A stretch of DNA of 64,000 nt from Diadema setosum (lineage: Eukaryota; Echinodermata; Echinoidea; Diadematoida; Diadematidae): NCBI RefSeq assembly GCF_964275005.1, contig NC_092692.1, positions 12,014,764 to 12,078,763 of the forward strand, in the 5' to 3' direction. Numbering within the stretch: position 1 is the stretch's first letter; each line of letters starts with the position of its first letter. The position numbers and the translations under genes are program-made. The notes under the pieces are model-generated. The model worked only from the letters and a program-made list of their open reading frames with translations. It was not told the DNA's origin and searched no databases. Positions 33,985 through 56,300 of the stretch are shown here, piece by piece.

Positions 33985-35095
33985 TAGAACCCGTGTGAGA
34001 TCAGTGCCTCCTTTTACCTAACTGCATAATCCGCAACTTTTGCATGTCCTGCTGTTCGAGGCATTGTTGATAGCTCTTTCACTTACAACGGCCCCTTAAA
34101 CCATGTACTTGTATAAACTTCCGCACTTGTGCTTCAAGTCGTAGCATTGATTTCAAACCACCCCACCCGCTAATAAAATATTACCTGTAGAGGTCCATAA
34201 TGTCACAGAATTCCCGCAACAAACAGTTTATTATAAACTTGTTACACATTATCTGGTTCTTGCTAGTTTTATCATTTTTTTTTTTTAATTGGGGGAATTT
34301 TTCAAAATGTACAAAAATGCTGCTGCATATTACTCTGAAATAATTAATTGTTCTCCGGAAGCAATAAGTATGGTACTCTTCTTAACATCTTTGAAGTTCG
34401 CAACTGTTCTTGATGTCACAGGAGTGCGACAGAAGGAGAAGATTCCGTCAATTGTTTATCTTATTGTTTGTTAAGCATTATGGAAGAAGGCAGGGAACAG
34501 TTTATAAGTCTTGGAATGTTTTTTTATACTTTTTGAAAAAGAAAGGACATGATGAATATCTGTTTTGTTTTAGGATTTTTGGGGGTTGTTTTTGGAACAT
34601 GAAAAAAGAAATGAGGCGATAAAGTTTAGAATTTTTTAAATCCAAATGAATAATATTGTGATGATCTATTTTTTTCCTCAGCTGGCAATAAAAAAAAAAA
34701 TTAGATGAATGATGCAAGCCCAGTTGTATGTTTTCACCTCTCATAACCTCGAATGAATAACAGATGGAATTTGTAAGGCAGAATAAAAATACATGATTCT
34801 ATCACAAAGATATAAAATCACATTTTAATTGGAACTCCATAGAATCTAGAAACAGCAAAGATCCCTAATGTATTAATTTGAAGAAAAAATATTTTACATA
34901 AATTCCATGCTGAGGAATAAAATAAAAAAAAAATTTAGATAACTATTGTAAGTAAAATGTTGGAATGGAAATAATTTCGATGATATCAGACAATAGCTGT
35001 AAGCCTGTCAGTGTTGCATACGCGTCTGAAGCCACTGTGAAGTTTTGTTATAGCGCCATCTTCGAGGAAATGCTTGTAATATTGATAAAAAGGAC

Positions 35096-35162
35096 ATGGC
35101 GAAGGATGTGGCGTCTCGTTTCTATGGCGGTGTACTCAGCTTCCTGTTTATCCTGTTTATCG
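35096..35162 (+). CDS. Secreted cysteine-rich protein, exon 1 (signal peptide)
   Basis: MAKDVASRFYGG followed by VLSFLFILFI, a typical signal-peptide core. Donor at 35163 (GTATGT) leaves one base. Confidence 0.75.
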
Positions 35163-38100
35163 GTATGTAACAGTATTTATATTCTGTTCCACGTCTCTTT
35201 AACTGGCAAACTCACGTACCCTAACATATTGCCCAGATGATAATAAATGATAAGAAGATAAACTGCGACATACATTTGTATAGGTCGTCTCTTCTTCCTC
35301 GAGTAGCCGTCCGTGTGCGTGCAACGTCGTAGTCCTATCTCGTTAGTGGTGCCCGCAAGCAAGGGAGAGTGCAGTTTGTGGTGGTGCAGTGGTCCATGGT
35401 CTGCACTGATTGGTAGCATAATGGTTGTGGGTGTCCAACACATCGACACCCTGACCTAACAGTGTTAATGTTTTTCATATCAATAGATACTTTAGATATG
35501 TCACAATTTGCCTGAAATTTTACTCGCATGTAAATACTCTTAATTCACAAGCGTTCATTAAAAATGTGATTTGCGGTACACACCCCTAACCCTAGAAATA
35601 GATTCTAACAATGTGTGTGTTGTTATTTTGATGCGCTCAGTTTAATATTTTTAAACCAGCACCCCTACCCTCTATAGACAATACGTGTGAAATGCATGTA
35701 ATGCTTTTCCTATGTGCATTTATACTCTACTGTATCATTGTTTTGCTGTTGATCATGTTTATTATCAGGTTTTTCAGTAATATTTGGACATCTTCAAATC
35801 CCCAGTGAACATGATGAAAAATGCAGAACCACTGCGTGTAATCACGTACATGAAAGTTTGTTCTTTCTTTCATTATCTCACATGACAACTGGCAAATAAA
35901 GTTCAGGAAGACTTCCTTATCCCCCCTCCCCCCCCCCCCCCCCCATTTTGTCCTAGCACTCTACACTACTCTACCCTTGTTTGCTTACAGAGTGTAGGCA
36001 TGAATGCATGCACGTATGCGACACACACATTTGGCAAGTGCTTTGACGGAGTGGTGGGGTAAGGGGGGAATCCTGTTTATAGATCTATCATGAAAGTCTT
36101 GCCTACTGTAAATAATGTGGATCTCCAGACTTCACATTATGAGGATATTGTGAAATCTTTAATGCCAAAAAAAAAAAAGCTTCAGGGATATAACAACATT
36201 GGTAGTAGACTAGAAACTAGTGGTAGTAAAGGGGAGGGAGGAGTCTTTATAGGAAATATACACTGACATTGTTGTCGGATGGATACCAGTCCACCACTTC
36301 CTAAATGTAGGTGCTTGCATGCATCCGTGCTAAGACAACATCGAGGGTGGGGTAATGTAGTGTGGTATGGCAAAATTAGTGGGGGTGATACATGTATTAG
36401 GAAGACTTTCTTAATATTTGTGGGTAAACAAAAAAGAGACTGTGCAGTACAATGTACTACTAAGTATTTAAGTAGCTTATAATCTTAATCTACTCCACTG
36501 ATATTACTACCCTACTTTTACTTCATAGAATATCAAAATAACTATCTCACATTATTAATAACTGCACAAGGAAAATTAATAGGAATAGGAGCCCCTTTTG
36601 TTGTGGAAAGAGTAATCATGCATGGGTATGACTAATCAGTACATATTTCTTGTTTGTGTATGAAGCTGCAGCAAATGAGTGGCACTACCCTTCATGCGTC
36701 GTGGTAGATCCAGACGACACGTCCTGCCTCAGCAGCTTCTTTAGGTATAATGACGGCTATGCCTCGGCCATAGGGGGTGGAGATCTGGTCGAACACATCT
36801 GGGTGCGCTACGAGGATTACATCTACGACTACAATGACGTCAGCTCGACAAACTGTGCCATAAGTGAGTAACGGCGTTGCTCTGTTGATGCATGTCAAAC
36901 AGTTGATGCATGTCAAACTTTACCAACTTTGTCAATCCTGTGAGCAACATGTTTGTACTGTGCACTCCTGTTATGATGAACACTGTATAACAAAACTCTT
37001 GTTACAACAAAGTAAATCCAGGTCCTGCTGTTATTTTCTATATATATCTTTATATATTTTATGGATTGGCTTTAACAAAATTTTGATATAATGAAAGAAA
37101 ACTGCTGGTCCTGAGAACTTTGTTTTGAGGAGTCATATGTATAGTATCACAAGTGATTATGGAAGGGTTAATCAGTGTGAATTGTTTTTGTATTTGATGT
37201 GTGAGTCAACAGTTTAAGGATTGAATGTCTTGGTCTAAATCTGTGTATACAAGATATACACTTGTACAAATTAACTTGAAAGACGATACATTTTGACAAA
37301 GTTTTTCCCTTCAGTTTTTGAATGACTAAATTTCAGTTCACAAAGCACATTGTAAATTGATGATTACTTTGTTTTGCAAGGCTAGATGACAAAGATAAAC
37401 GGTCAGCATAAAGTGTGTGTTCTCTGACAGAGTTCGATAAACTTGACAAAATATATTCAGTTGTGCTTTTATGTATATTATGCAGGATCCATGCGTAGAT
37501 ATGTTTACATTATGACATATTCATTAGAAAGGAATGGAAGGCTTCAATGCAATAATAAGAACTGAATCAGGGCACATGTCATATACACTGTAAACCTTTA
37601 ATGGAGTATCCACCTTTGCATCGTCGACTGAAATGAAACTGACTGAGTGGAAACTCTATATCTAGAAGAAAGGAGTTCTTTTGGCCGAGAAATTTGGGTT
37701 ACTACATGGGGTATTGTGATATAATAGTCGCAAAAAACAATGCATAGGCCCATACACAAAGGAATTTGTTCCATATTATTACATGTATCATGTTTTAATT
37801 CATCAGGAGTTTCCGCTGCATTACACCATGCGATATAAATGTAGACAGCTGTATATACATTGTAAAATGTATTCAATGTCTTTCGCAGTGATTCTATTAT
37901 TGCAAGTAGACCAATGTTCACAGAAGCAAAAAGAAAATGAAGTACCTCTTGCAGCGCATATGTGCAGTATATCATTTCCAGGAGGAACATTCTAAACCTT
38001 GCCCTTGAAAGGGATAAAACTGTATTTCTTTTTTTTTTATTCCATCAATGTGTTTCTCAATTTAATTTAACCACTCATGAAATTGCCTTACAAGTTGCAT

Positions 38101-38410
38101 GGAGTACACAGTACCTGTATATAATACTAGTGTCATGAACTTTTTGGATACATTTGCTTTACTCTCAGGGCGACAGTCTGCTTCAAAGGATTCGTTCGCG
38201 AACGTATCGTGGACAAGAGATGGCTTCTCCACGTGCACCACAGAGAATGTCCTCACCTTCAACTCGTGGTGGGGTGAGCAGTGCAGCGGCATCTGTGTGG
38301 ACGACAACAACTGCCGTCGCTACGCCGTCTACCTGACCTACCACCTCTGGAACAACTGCAGCTGGGACGCCGAGGTGGGCAGGCCCAACTATGACCTCAC
38401 AGTGCCTTGA
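35096..38410 (+). CDS. Predicted secreted cysteine-rich protein, 168 aa (3 exons, gene span)
   Basis: Joined from exons 35096-35162, 36666-36863 and 38169-38410; all junctions are phase 1 with good donors (GTATGT, GTGAGT) and acceptors. An in-frame TAG precedes the ATG, which fixes the start. Residues 1-25 form a signal peptide (SFLFILFIAAA, cleavage near AAA/N). The mature part has eight cysteines (three in exon 2, five in exon 3), many Tyr, Trp and Asp, and two N-glycosylation sequons (NVS, NCS). The even cysteine count suggests disulfide bonds and an extracellular role. No domain family recognised; it may be lineage-restricted. Confidence 0.75.
36666..36863 (+). CDS. Secreted cysteine-rich protein, exon 2
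   Basis: Pyrimidine-rich tract then AG at 36664-36665. Encodes AAANEWHYPSCVVVDPDDTS and on through GGGDLVEHIWVRYEDYIYD to TNCAI. A second AG six bases downstream (exon from 36672) is also in frame, so two Ala residues may be optional. Donor GTGAGT. Confidence 0.75.
36957..37130. mobile_element. Pogo-like MITE, decayed
   Basis: CTGTGCACTCCTGTTATGATG, internal TATAACAAAACTC and TTGGCTTTAACAAAATTTTG; same family as 39907-40438. Lies in the second intron of the secreted-protein gene. Confidence 0.6.
38169..38410 (+). CDS. Secreted cysteine-rich protein, exon 3 and stop
   Basis: Acceptor TTTACTCTCAG. Encodes RQSASKDSFANVSWTRDGFS, NSWWGEQCSGICVDDNNC and NNCSWDAEVGRPNYDLTVP, then TGA at 38408. Higher GC than its surroundings, as expected for real coding sequence. 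Confidence 0.78.
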
Positions 38411-39906
38411 AATACATCTTCCATTCCAGCCTCCTTTCTTATCATTTCCAATACGTCAAATGCCTACACACTGATTTGATAGTCAGCAGATTGGATAGAC
38501 TTTTTATGAGAGTTTTTTAGTCTAATGCCAGGGACTGTACATCGTAATTGAAAGCCACGGAGTGTTATTTGTAGAGCTACATTAATGTGACACTCAACTA
38601 CAGCTAAAACACAACTCACATTTGTGTGAAGTGCATGGTTCAATTATCAGCTCATGATTGTGATAAGAACAAACTTTTTTTTGGGGGGGGGGGAGGGTAA
38701 ACATCATTTGCCCAGTTAAAAGGTTTTTACTGGTTGCATTCTTCTTGAACACTAGCTTCAACAATGACAAATTTGGTCCATAGCTAAGCAAAAAACTCAG
38801 ACTTTACTCTGTCTTCTTCAAAACACAATGGGTATTTTTCTGGAATATAGTCTTATTAATGTCTAAAGCAATTTACTGTCCTGAAACATGCCAATGCAAA
38901 ATTTTCCTTGTTTCAAATGACTATAAGGATGGTCCATCAAAATGAGTGTTGACACATTCACTCAGAGAAGAAAATGTTGATTTAGTAACATGCCATGTTT
39001 AAACAAATGAAAAAAAAAAAAATCTTACTGTTAATTTATGATCCTGTTTACTCATTCCACTTTTATATTTGTTTAATGTAAGTTTTCTTCCACCAAGTTT
39101 GTGTCTTCATTATGGTACTTATGGCTGACCCATCAAATCAGATTATATTATTGTTTTGTTTTGTTTTTATAAGTAACCATTGCAGGGTTCACCATATAGT
39201 ATCAGTGAGAACAAATTTTGCACTATGTTTTTATCTTCAACTGAAGTACAATGTATATCTTATTGGAAAAGGAGTCCACGTATGGTTTGGCTTTAATCCT
39301 GTGTTTACAATGAGGACATTTCTGCCGCACATACATTGTATCGTGCTTTCAGATAATTGTTTCAATGACATGTACATGTATTTTGTTGTGATTAAAAAGT
39401 CATACTATGAAGGTTGTCATTTGGAAAGGATGCTAGCATTTATGGTGTCCAAGCTGACATGTTCATCATGAAAAAAAAAAATACTCTTGTACATTATTCA
39501 ATTCCAGTAAAATGTTCTTCATGAATTCTGAGATATCCATGAAAAAGTTCTTGGCATCTACAGAAAGTAACCCTTCTGTGTGTCCAAAGGCTTGCACATA
39601 AAAAGGCAATGTGAATTGTAAAACGCTTTTGACAAGTAAGTTGGAACATATGACAGAACAAAGAGGCTCTATTAATCACCTTTTAGTATGGTGCCAGGTG
39701 ACACGCTCAAGAACATTTGTCTCTATTATGTGATTCTATCACGTTAAGCAACTCATTAGTTACCTGAATGAAATGCTGCTTGTTTCACTATCTCTATGGG
39801 AACATGAAATTACCCATTGTCACTTGGTGAATTTCTGTATCCATGAACAGCTTGGTGGTCATGCAACATAAAGTATGTCACCTCTCAATACCAAAACTAC
39901 CAGGTA
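38411..39906 (+). other. 3' flank of the secreted-protein gene
   Basis: Probable 3' UTR at first, then intergenic. G-run near 38,684. No AATAAA close to the stop; an ATTAAA near 39,389 is a weak candidate signal. Confidence 0.35.
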
Positions 39907-40438
39907 CAGTGCACTCCCGTTATAACGAAATGCTCGGGACCGGCAGTTTTCTTTCGTTATAACGAAATTTCGTTATAACCGAACAATACAATATATAACG
40001 AAAACAAGGAAACCATGCATATATATCATATTCTGTTTGCTGAATCCTTAGCATACACTGGAAAGCTATGTAAAATGTGCCTTGGGATTATTGTATTACT
40101 ATATTAAACGCTCCCTTCAGAAACTGTGCGTGACACAAGGAGCGAACACGTAGTGATGTGAAGCATTTGGCCATGCAGAGACGCTGTAAATGCTTGTTCC
40201 GCTACGTATTTTCGAAAGCAATTCGCATTTCGTTATAACGGAGCACATTTCTCTTGTTTTTCTTTGTCTGTGGCGCTCGGAAAAGACTTCGTTATAACGG
40301 AAATTTCGCTATAACCGTGTTCGTTATAAGCGAATTTTGTACCATAGACTTTAATGGTGATAATTTTGGGACCAGAAGTTTTACTTCGTTATAACGAAAT
40401 TTCGTTATAACCGTGTTCGTTGTAACGGGAGTGCACTG
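39907..40438. mobile_element. Pogo/Tigger-like MITE, intact ends
   Basis: CAGTGCACTCCCGTTATAACG and TCGTTGTAACGGGAGTGCACTG are inverted ends, with TA target duplications at 39905-39906 and 40439-40440. Internal copies of TTCGTTATAACGAAATTTCG. This is the best copy of a family with at least four decayed copies in the window. Confidence 0.9.
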
Positions 40439-41800
40439 TACTGTTGATTTTTATAGTTGTGTTCTTAGCCGAACCGAACGTATACTGTTTATTGCAGGGC
40501 TGCCAGCATTCATCCATCAAAATCAGGGAGATTCCGAAGAGCAGTTGGGAAGAAACTTGTATGTTGCATGCATCTCAATGGGTAAAAATAAGTTCTGAAT
40601 CAGGGAGATTTTTATATTTCGATCTGGACATGGGAAGATAGGTATTTATTTATTTTATTCATTCAGTTTCATAAAAAAAAAGAACAGGGTAGTCACATTC
40701 AGGGCCCAAGGGCCTGCTTTTCAAGTGAGCCCTGTTTCAAATAGCACATATCGCGAGTCAAAAGGTTAAAGGTTTCAGGAGACCTGCAGGATTAGGAAGC
40801 CTTGACAGCTCTGACATTGTACGACCACACATGTAGAGTGTCAGGCACTTGATGAAAGATAGCTTTAGATATTACAGGTACTTATCGTTCGATTGGTGCT
40901 GGTATAACTCACATTTTAGAGTGTTCCGTTATTTCAAATTTTAAATGTCTTGAAGTGTTGCCTTAGAGCAAATGTCCTGTTTGAGAAAAAAAACAACAAC
41001 CCAGTGTTGGTGTGGCTAATAATCTGTTCAGGAACACATAAAGCATGTAAGTTGTCAGTCGTATCGTGCCATCACAGGCAGAGTTGGGAATGTACACTGT
41101 ATCTCTCCAAGCTTTAGAAATTATTGTTAGACTTACACTTCTTATCACTGAAAGATCGATATTGTCAAATGGAGCTACACATGGTCTGGTGAAACCATGA
41201 TTGAGTGTATATTGACTGTACATACATATATGGTGTGAAATTAGTGTGTGCGTGTTTGTGTTACAGTCGAGATGTATCAATTTCACCTTATGATACTTTA
41301 TAGGACAGTAGAATGTATATGCATCTAGTCAAATGAAGCCAAGTCAGGTGAAACCATGATAGGGTATATAAATGTATGTGATGTAACAATAGTGTGTTTG
41401 TGTTACAGTCAAGAGATATCATTATCACGTTCTGATGTGTTTACACACAATGGAATTACATATTTGTGGTAAAATCTTTCAAATGCACAAAGTAATGTAG
41501 TAATATGTGTGCATACATGTTGGCTTCTACTTTCACATGCACAAATGTAGTAATATGTGTGCATACATGTTAGGCTTCTATTCTATCCCTAATGCAATCC
41601 TGTAGAATTTGCCTGTTTGCATATATTGTACGTTACTGTAAATTAGTTCATGGTAGTTGTAAATTTTGTGTGGATTAAGAGTGCTCTTCAGTCTTGAGAA
41701 ATCTAATGATTCCACAGATTTTCAAGAATAATGGTGAGGGCAAAGAATGCATCTTTGCCTGTACATGCATACCACGAGAGTAATCATCCCTCTTTTGCCA
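40439..41800. other. Intergenic, no gene seen
   Basis: A fragment beginning GCAGGGCTGCCAGCATTC (40,495) resembles the end of the 50388 MITE. A duplicated stretch GCACAAATGTAGTAATATGTG-like occurs at about 41,490 and 41,540. Confidence 0.45.
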
Positions 41801-41991
41801 CAGGGTGCCTATATGTGGCAGGGGCAGTTTCATTTGATAAAGCAGCTAAAGAGCGTCAAGGGTGCTTAGTCCAACTTTAGAATAAAAGCGGGAGATACTC
41901 ACAAGTGTTATGGGAAGTGAGAGTACTCTCACACTTGATTGGGCCTTTTCATCAATGAATGAAACTGCCCCTGCCGCAAATAGGCACCCTG
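41801..41991. mobile_element. MITE, CAGGGTGCCTAT family (copy 1)
   Basis: CAGGGTGCCTATATGTGGCAG at the left and CTGCCGCAAATAGGCACCCTG at the right, with GGGGCAGTTTCAT also mirrored. Confidence 0.85.
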
Positions 41992-42422
41992 TCACAAACG
42001 GATTATTACTCTATGAACATTTTCCCTACCTCACTTTTCTATTAGCTTGGTGCCCAACTAAAGCATGTAGATGTAGCATCTCACTAGATACTCAGAGATT
42101 TTTATACACAATGTGTCATATTTCTTATAATTTCAAATTTTCTCACTTTTTACAAATTTGAAGGAAATGCTCAATATCATAGCTAATTATAATAAAAAAT
42201 CTAAATATTGATAGAACTGTGTACATGTACATTGTATATAACATTTTAGTTGATGCAGAGTTTTATTTTCAAATCAATAAATTTGATCTTATCAACAGAG
42301 TATTTGTGTTCGAAGTCATGCTTCATGTACATGTGTGGTATGGTCTTTTTTTTTTCTTTTTTTTTTTTGGGTGGGGAGGGAGGTTGCAGAAGGAAGGGGA
42401 TATAATGTTATGTATTATACAT

Positions 42423-42481
42423 GTACAGTATATTATATATATATATATATATATATGTATCATACATGTACAGTATATACA

Positions 42482-42517
<36 letters not shown>

Positions 42518-42529
42518 CATACATGTACA

Positions 42530-42566
<37 letters not shown>

Positions 42567-42681
42567 GCGAAAACTTTGAGCAAAGAAAATGGGTTTTCAT
42601 CCCGATGAAAACCCATTTTCTTTGCTCAAAGTTTTCGCTATTTATTATTTGTTTCTGGTCAGTTTTCTGTTCCTTGTTTCG

Positions 42682-42740
<59 letters not shown>
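42423..42740. repeat. TA microsatellites flanking a perfect palindrome
   Basis: Three TA runs separated by copies of CATACATGTACAGTATA, then a perfect inverted repeat with 37-bp arms (42565-42601 and 42604-42640, 2-bp spacer; arms contain GAAAACTTTGAGCAAAG and its complement), then another TA run (about 42684-42740). Confidence 0.9.
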
Positions 42741-44430
42741 ATATAATACAGTACTTCCCAATCAGGAACTGAAGCAGGGCTCCTACAAAACAATCTCACT
42801 TCAAATGCTGTCACTCAAACACCAAAGAATAGGGATGGAAATTAGAAAGAACCTGAAGCTATTTTTTTTTCTTTAATGTACAAAATTCCATGACCAATTT
42901 CAGGTCCTAGAACAACAGATCATTGCCAATCCTGAGGCAGTCTTCAAAAATCCTCTCTATACACCTCGACTGCGACTACCAAAGATGTTGCAACTACAGA
43001 AATACACCTGTACAACTTGAATGCTGTGTTATGTCAAGGCTGCACACTTGCATGTGTAGCAGATGCTACAAACTATGTGACTGCGACAGAACTAACAAAA
43101 GAGAGATAGATGTTTCAGGATGTATACCAGTAATGACGTTCGATACATGGCATATCAATTAAATAAGACAATGGATAGAAAAATGGATAACTCCAAATCT
43201 TGAAAAGAACCATTCAAAAAATGGCTGCCCGTACAAATATGGTAAAGAGCCAAAAATCAAGAACTGAACAGTGAGAGAAGAGCTGATAGCAGCAAATCGG
43301 TTATTTTTCATTTTCAATTTCAAGAAACCATGACGTACATATGATTGCTGAAGACAACGTGTTTGGCCTGGAATAAAGAAACAAATCAAAGCAATGGTGG
43401 TAAACTGCAAAATCTGTGTAGAATTTGACTAAAGCAACAAAGTGGGCTACCACTAGGGCATTCAAAAACCAGAACATCCACAGTAAAAAGTGGCAATATA
43501 CGTGTTATTGACAGCAACACTTACATACCTATGGTTGATTTAATAATAATCAATCAACTGAGTGCAGAGTCAAGTGAAGGAAAAGTTTGCACACAACACT
43601 TTACACAATGTGGTATACCAGAGATGTATCAATCAGATATTGGCACACAATTCATCAGGGAACAGTTCAAAGGGTTTGTTCTTCAGTAACAATTTATGTG
43701 TGTCATATCTCTACCTCACTCTCCTCATTGAACTTTTAAAAGCAAGTTTGTTCAACTTGCTATAATATAAGGTTGGTGGGGGGGGGGGGGGGGAGAGCAA
43801 AGAAAGATAAAGCACATCCATATGTGGCCTTTCTGAACTTAAGAAACAACACTGATGGGCTTTACCTACGTACAGCCCAGCACAATTGCGACTACCAATG
43901 AGAACGGAAATGACCCTGCAAACAACTACATGTAACAAGCAAATGACTTCTACCACTGAAAGGACAGAAAGTGTCCATGTATAAAGAATGTGGAAGGATG
44001 CTTGGTGTTGTTGGTGACTGGTGTCTATTTGTGAATTTACAAGAAGCTATGAGGTTGATCTATGTTAGGCATTGGCATGGAGACAAAAGGCATATCAAAT
44101 TTTCCACAATCTGGGAAGGGAGATAATAAAATCTAGGATTCAAAAATCCTAAATAATATGCCATAGAATTAAAGATCCAAAAGCGAAATGGCAATCATTA
44201 CGCTCTGGTTGTTAAAGACAGTTCCCCTTTCTACGGGTAAAATCACTACACAGAATAGTTTCTCTGCAGGGCTCTAATCTGGAGCAGTATGCAAGGTCAA
44301 TCTGAATGCAGTCTTCAAGTGACAAGGGTGCATGGCTTGAAGTTGTGAGACCTCACTCCACATAGTGGCCCAGTGTTCATCATCAACTAGTGTTGTCCTT
44401 TTGTTCCTGTGCTGCACAACCTTTAGACTT
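42741..44430. other. Intergenic, 3' flank of CENPX
   Basis: G-run at about 43,776-43,793. No gene or repeat edges recognised. Confidence 0.45.
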
Positions 44431-53115
<8,685 letters not shown>

Positions 53116-53300
53116 TTTACTTCTGATTCAGATTGTCTTTGGAGATCTATCAGTAGGCCTAGTATCACCCCAACTAACGTGTAAACTGATGAGTGAAATT
53201 GGGTCACCGTGAGAGAACCCGTATCCCACCACTGCACCAGGCTCTCAGATTGACTTCTCGCGATCACCGGTTAGTGTGCCTAGCTGTAAGTCCCTCAGTA
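53116..53300 (-). promoter_or_regulatory. Likely CENPX promoter with a TCTCGCGA motif
   Basis: TCTCGCGA lies at 53256-53263, about 140 bp above the CENPX ATG. This is the core of the TCTCGCGAGA promoter element known in housekeeping genes. A CpG-richer stretch (53,470-53,780) lies further upstream. No TATA box seen. Confidence 0.4.
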
Positions 53301-56300
53301 TGGACAATTCAGCATGGTACTTCGTGTACATCCAGGTTTCTAACACTCACAGCCAGTTTGCAGGGACAGACGGAGCTGAGGATCAAAAGAGACGAGTTCG
53401 TTTGGTAGAGGGCATGTGGACATGGCTGGATATATGGATGATAGAGAGATGCTGTAACACACCTGGGTGCCGGGCTCGTTCGCGTTTACTTCGCGGGGCC
53501 GGAGCCGGCCGGAGACAGGGCAGCAAAACTAACTGTTAGACAGAGCTAACGTTAGAGAGCTAGCTGAGCTGAGCACCATGTGCAGCTGAAGGGACGGCCG
53601 ATCTACAGGGCGATCCACTCCGGATCCGGTCGGTGGTGCATGCATGCATGCTGTGGACAACTCTTCCGCAATGCATGCTGGCTGCACGGATGTTGCCGTC
53701 AATCAGCGCTTGTTCGTTGGATTGTGCATTGATTCTCTGTGGCGCGCGTTCTGAATTTCGCGCGCGACGATGGACCGGGGAAACCTCCCTCGTCACTTCG
53801 GGATCATCGCACTTTTGGACGCATCAATTATCTATATGGGTGACCTTGTAAAGCTACGAACTGATAAAACACGAATTTGACAATATGAGATATATACATA
53901 TCATTCTAAGGTGAAAAAAGTAAAAAATCAAGCATTTGAAATAAATATTGTAAAAACAGCTTCTTGTGTATTCTCTTATTTTGTTATGATTTTTCTTTCC
54001 TCCCTAAAAGACTATGGACTTGGCGCAAAGAGAGAAAATCACACCATCCCGTTGCGAGGCGATTGGATTACTACATCGGATACAAATAACATCAAAACAG
54101 AACAGTTCTAGTCATCTACTCGGTACATCATGGTTTCAAATAAACGAATAACGAAACACTACTGAACAAACAAATAAATGAATAAACAAATAGAAGTACA
54201 CACAGATTGTGTATTCGCGTTCATAGGTTTTTTTTTTCACCCAGAATGTGAGAATAATAGGTTATAGAAAAACCCAGCAGTGTGCAGTTCTCCTCCTACG
54301 TGCAAACGCACCAAGGTTCATCTCGCACTGTCCCGCCAGTTGTCGGGCTCTGAGCAGAGACAGAACATGCCGGGAATCTATAATGTATACGCGCTCTCTC
54401 ACATGCATGCGTTCTAAATTTTATAGGAGATCCAAGGACATCATTTTTTTTTTTCCCTCCTGAAAGTAATACATTTTGACACCAAATTAAAGTTGACTTT
54501 TATTACTGGAACCAAACAGAAGTTCAAGCGTTCGTTGAAATCAGAAGTCGAAAAAAGAGAAAAAGAAGAAAATCTTATAGAATTAGGTTCCAACAGTTTA
54601 TTCATGAAACGGAAATTGTGAGTCCTATCAAATGCAAGCCAGGTAAGATGATATTCAATTGTTGCCTACAGGGCCGACGGAGCGTTTTCAAAAGTGTGGG
54701 GGGGCACTTCCGGGTGTCATGAGCTAACAAAAAAACAAAACAAAAAAAAAAGTCCTCATCTCATCTCATCTCTCCCCTTCAATTTCCGGGTTTCTTCAGC
54801 TGACAAGCAAAAAAAAAAAAAAAAAACAAAAAAAAAAAAAAACAAACAAAAAACCAAAGGTTCTCAGCTCATCTCTCCCCTTGCATTTCAGGGTTTTTTC
54901 AACTGAAAAGGAAAAAAAAAAGTCTTAGGTGGACAAACATAACCCGTTACCGCGCTCACACTTCAAGATCTCTATCTATTTCTATTTGGTACCACTTATG
55001 TACTTCAGGGTTAAAAAAAAAAAAGAAAAAAAGTGTGGGGGCCCATACAAAGTGATGACACCTTATATTGCTTTGTATGGTGCACAAAAAGTGTGGGGGC
55101 CCGAGCACCCACGGCTCCAATGGTTCCGCCGGCCATGCCCTATGCTCATTATAACTCTCCTATCTGTTGGTGCGTGTGTGTGTGTGTGTGGGGGGGGGGG
55201 ATCTATAGGCCTATACAAAAATATAAAATAATTCCTTCTGTCAATGATATGCAGCAACTTGAAACCGAACTATAATTTCCATGTTAAAAAAAAAAAGTAT
55301 AATAGGCCTATTATAGGCCAAATTGTTTCAATGCTGTATGTAGAGGCAATTTGATGTAAAGAAATTAAAGCTCTTGCACTCAAATTTATATCAAGAAACT
55401 AGACCTGGTTTGTTTGCAAATATAATTTTCGAATGTATTCACCCGATGTTATTTGCATCATGACAGTAACCAATAACATTGTTCTGGGAAACTAACTATA
55501 GGCCCTATAAACTTTTTATCTTTCTTAATATCTATTTGAATTAGATAAAACATTCAAGGTACATCTATCTATGCCGTTGCAGTTTTTTTAATAAATATAT
55601 TCATATCAGTAAAAGTATAGGTTAGTGGAAGAAAGGTGTCATGATACGCTAGTTACTTATAGGTGATGAATTGTCTCCATTAATTTCGTTCAAAAAGAGG
55701 GAGCATATACACTCCAAAATAAAAACTTAAAACATAACATATCGTATTTATTTTTGTTTTGCAATTGTTATGGAAATCAATAAAGACATAAATAATAAAA
55801 TATATTTGTTGAAGACTTGGACTTTACAACAGCATAGATATTACTGGTAATTTCTTATGATTGTACATTTAGGACAGCTATAGAAGTTCAGAAAGAATCA
55901 GCACACATCTTGTTCGACCATTACTTGGTAGTTTCAGTACTTTCTTGAGAAGAAAGACAAGACAAACATGTTCATATGCTCAAATCATTGTTTGTGTTTA
56001 GATACATGTACTTCGCTTTTTTTCATTTTGCTTTTTTGTTTTTGAGCAATGGTAATTAGGCCTATTATTTACCGAATACGCACATCCTTTTCGCCATGGG
56101 ACATATAAGACACTTATTCAAAGAGAATCAGTTTGTGGCATTCTTTTAGATATTTTCAACTTTAATCGCCCTTCTAGCTCATAATCTCAGGTCAGCCCTA
56201 TAGAAAATTTAAATCTCATGAGAACAAGCATGAGGAAGCATCTTGTGTGTGCCGTAGCATACAGTACATGGGCAAGCAGACACGTCAAGATTTGTATCCG

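Noticed and set aside
39112-39471. 119-codon plus-strand frame after the secreted-protein gene
   Set aside because: Composition is random and there is no domain, signal peptide or splice link; probably 3' UTR or intergenic.
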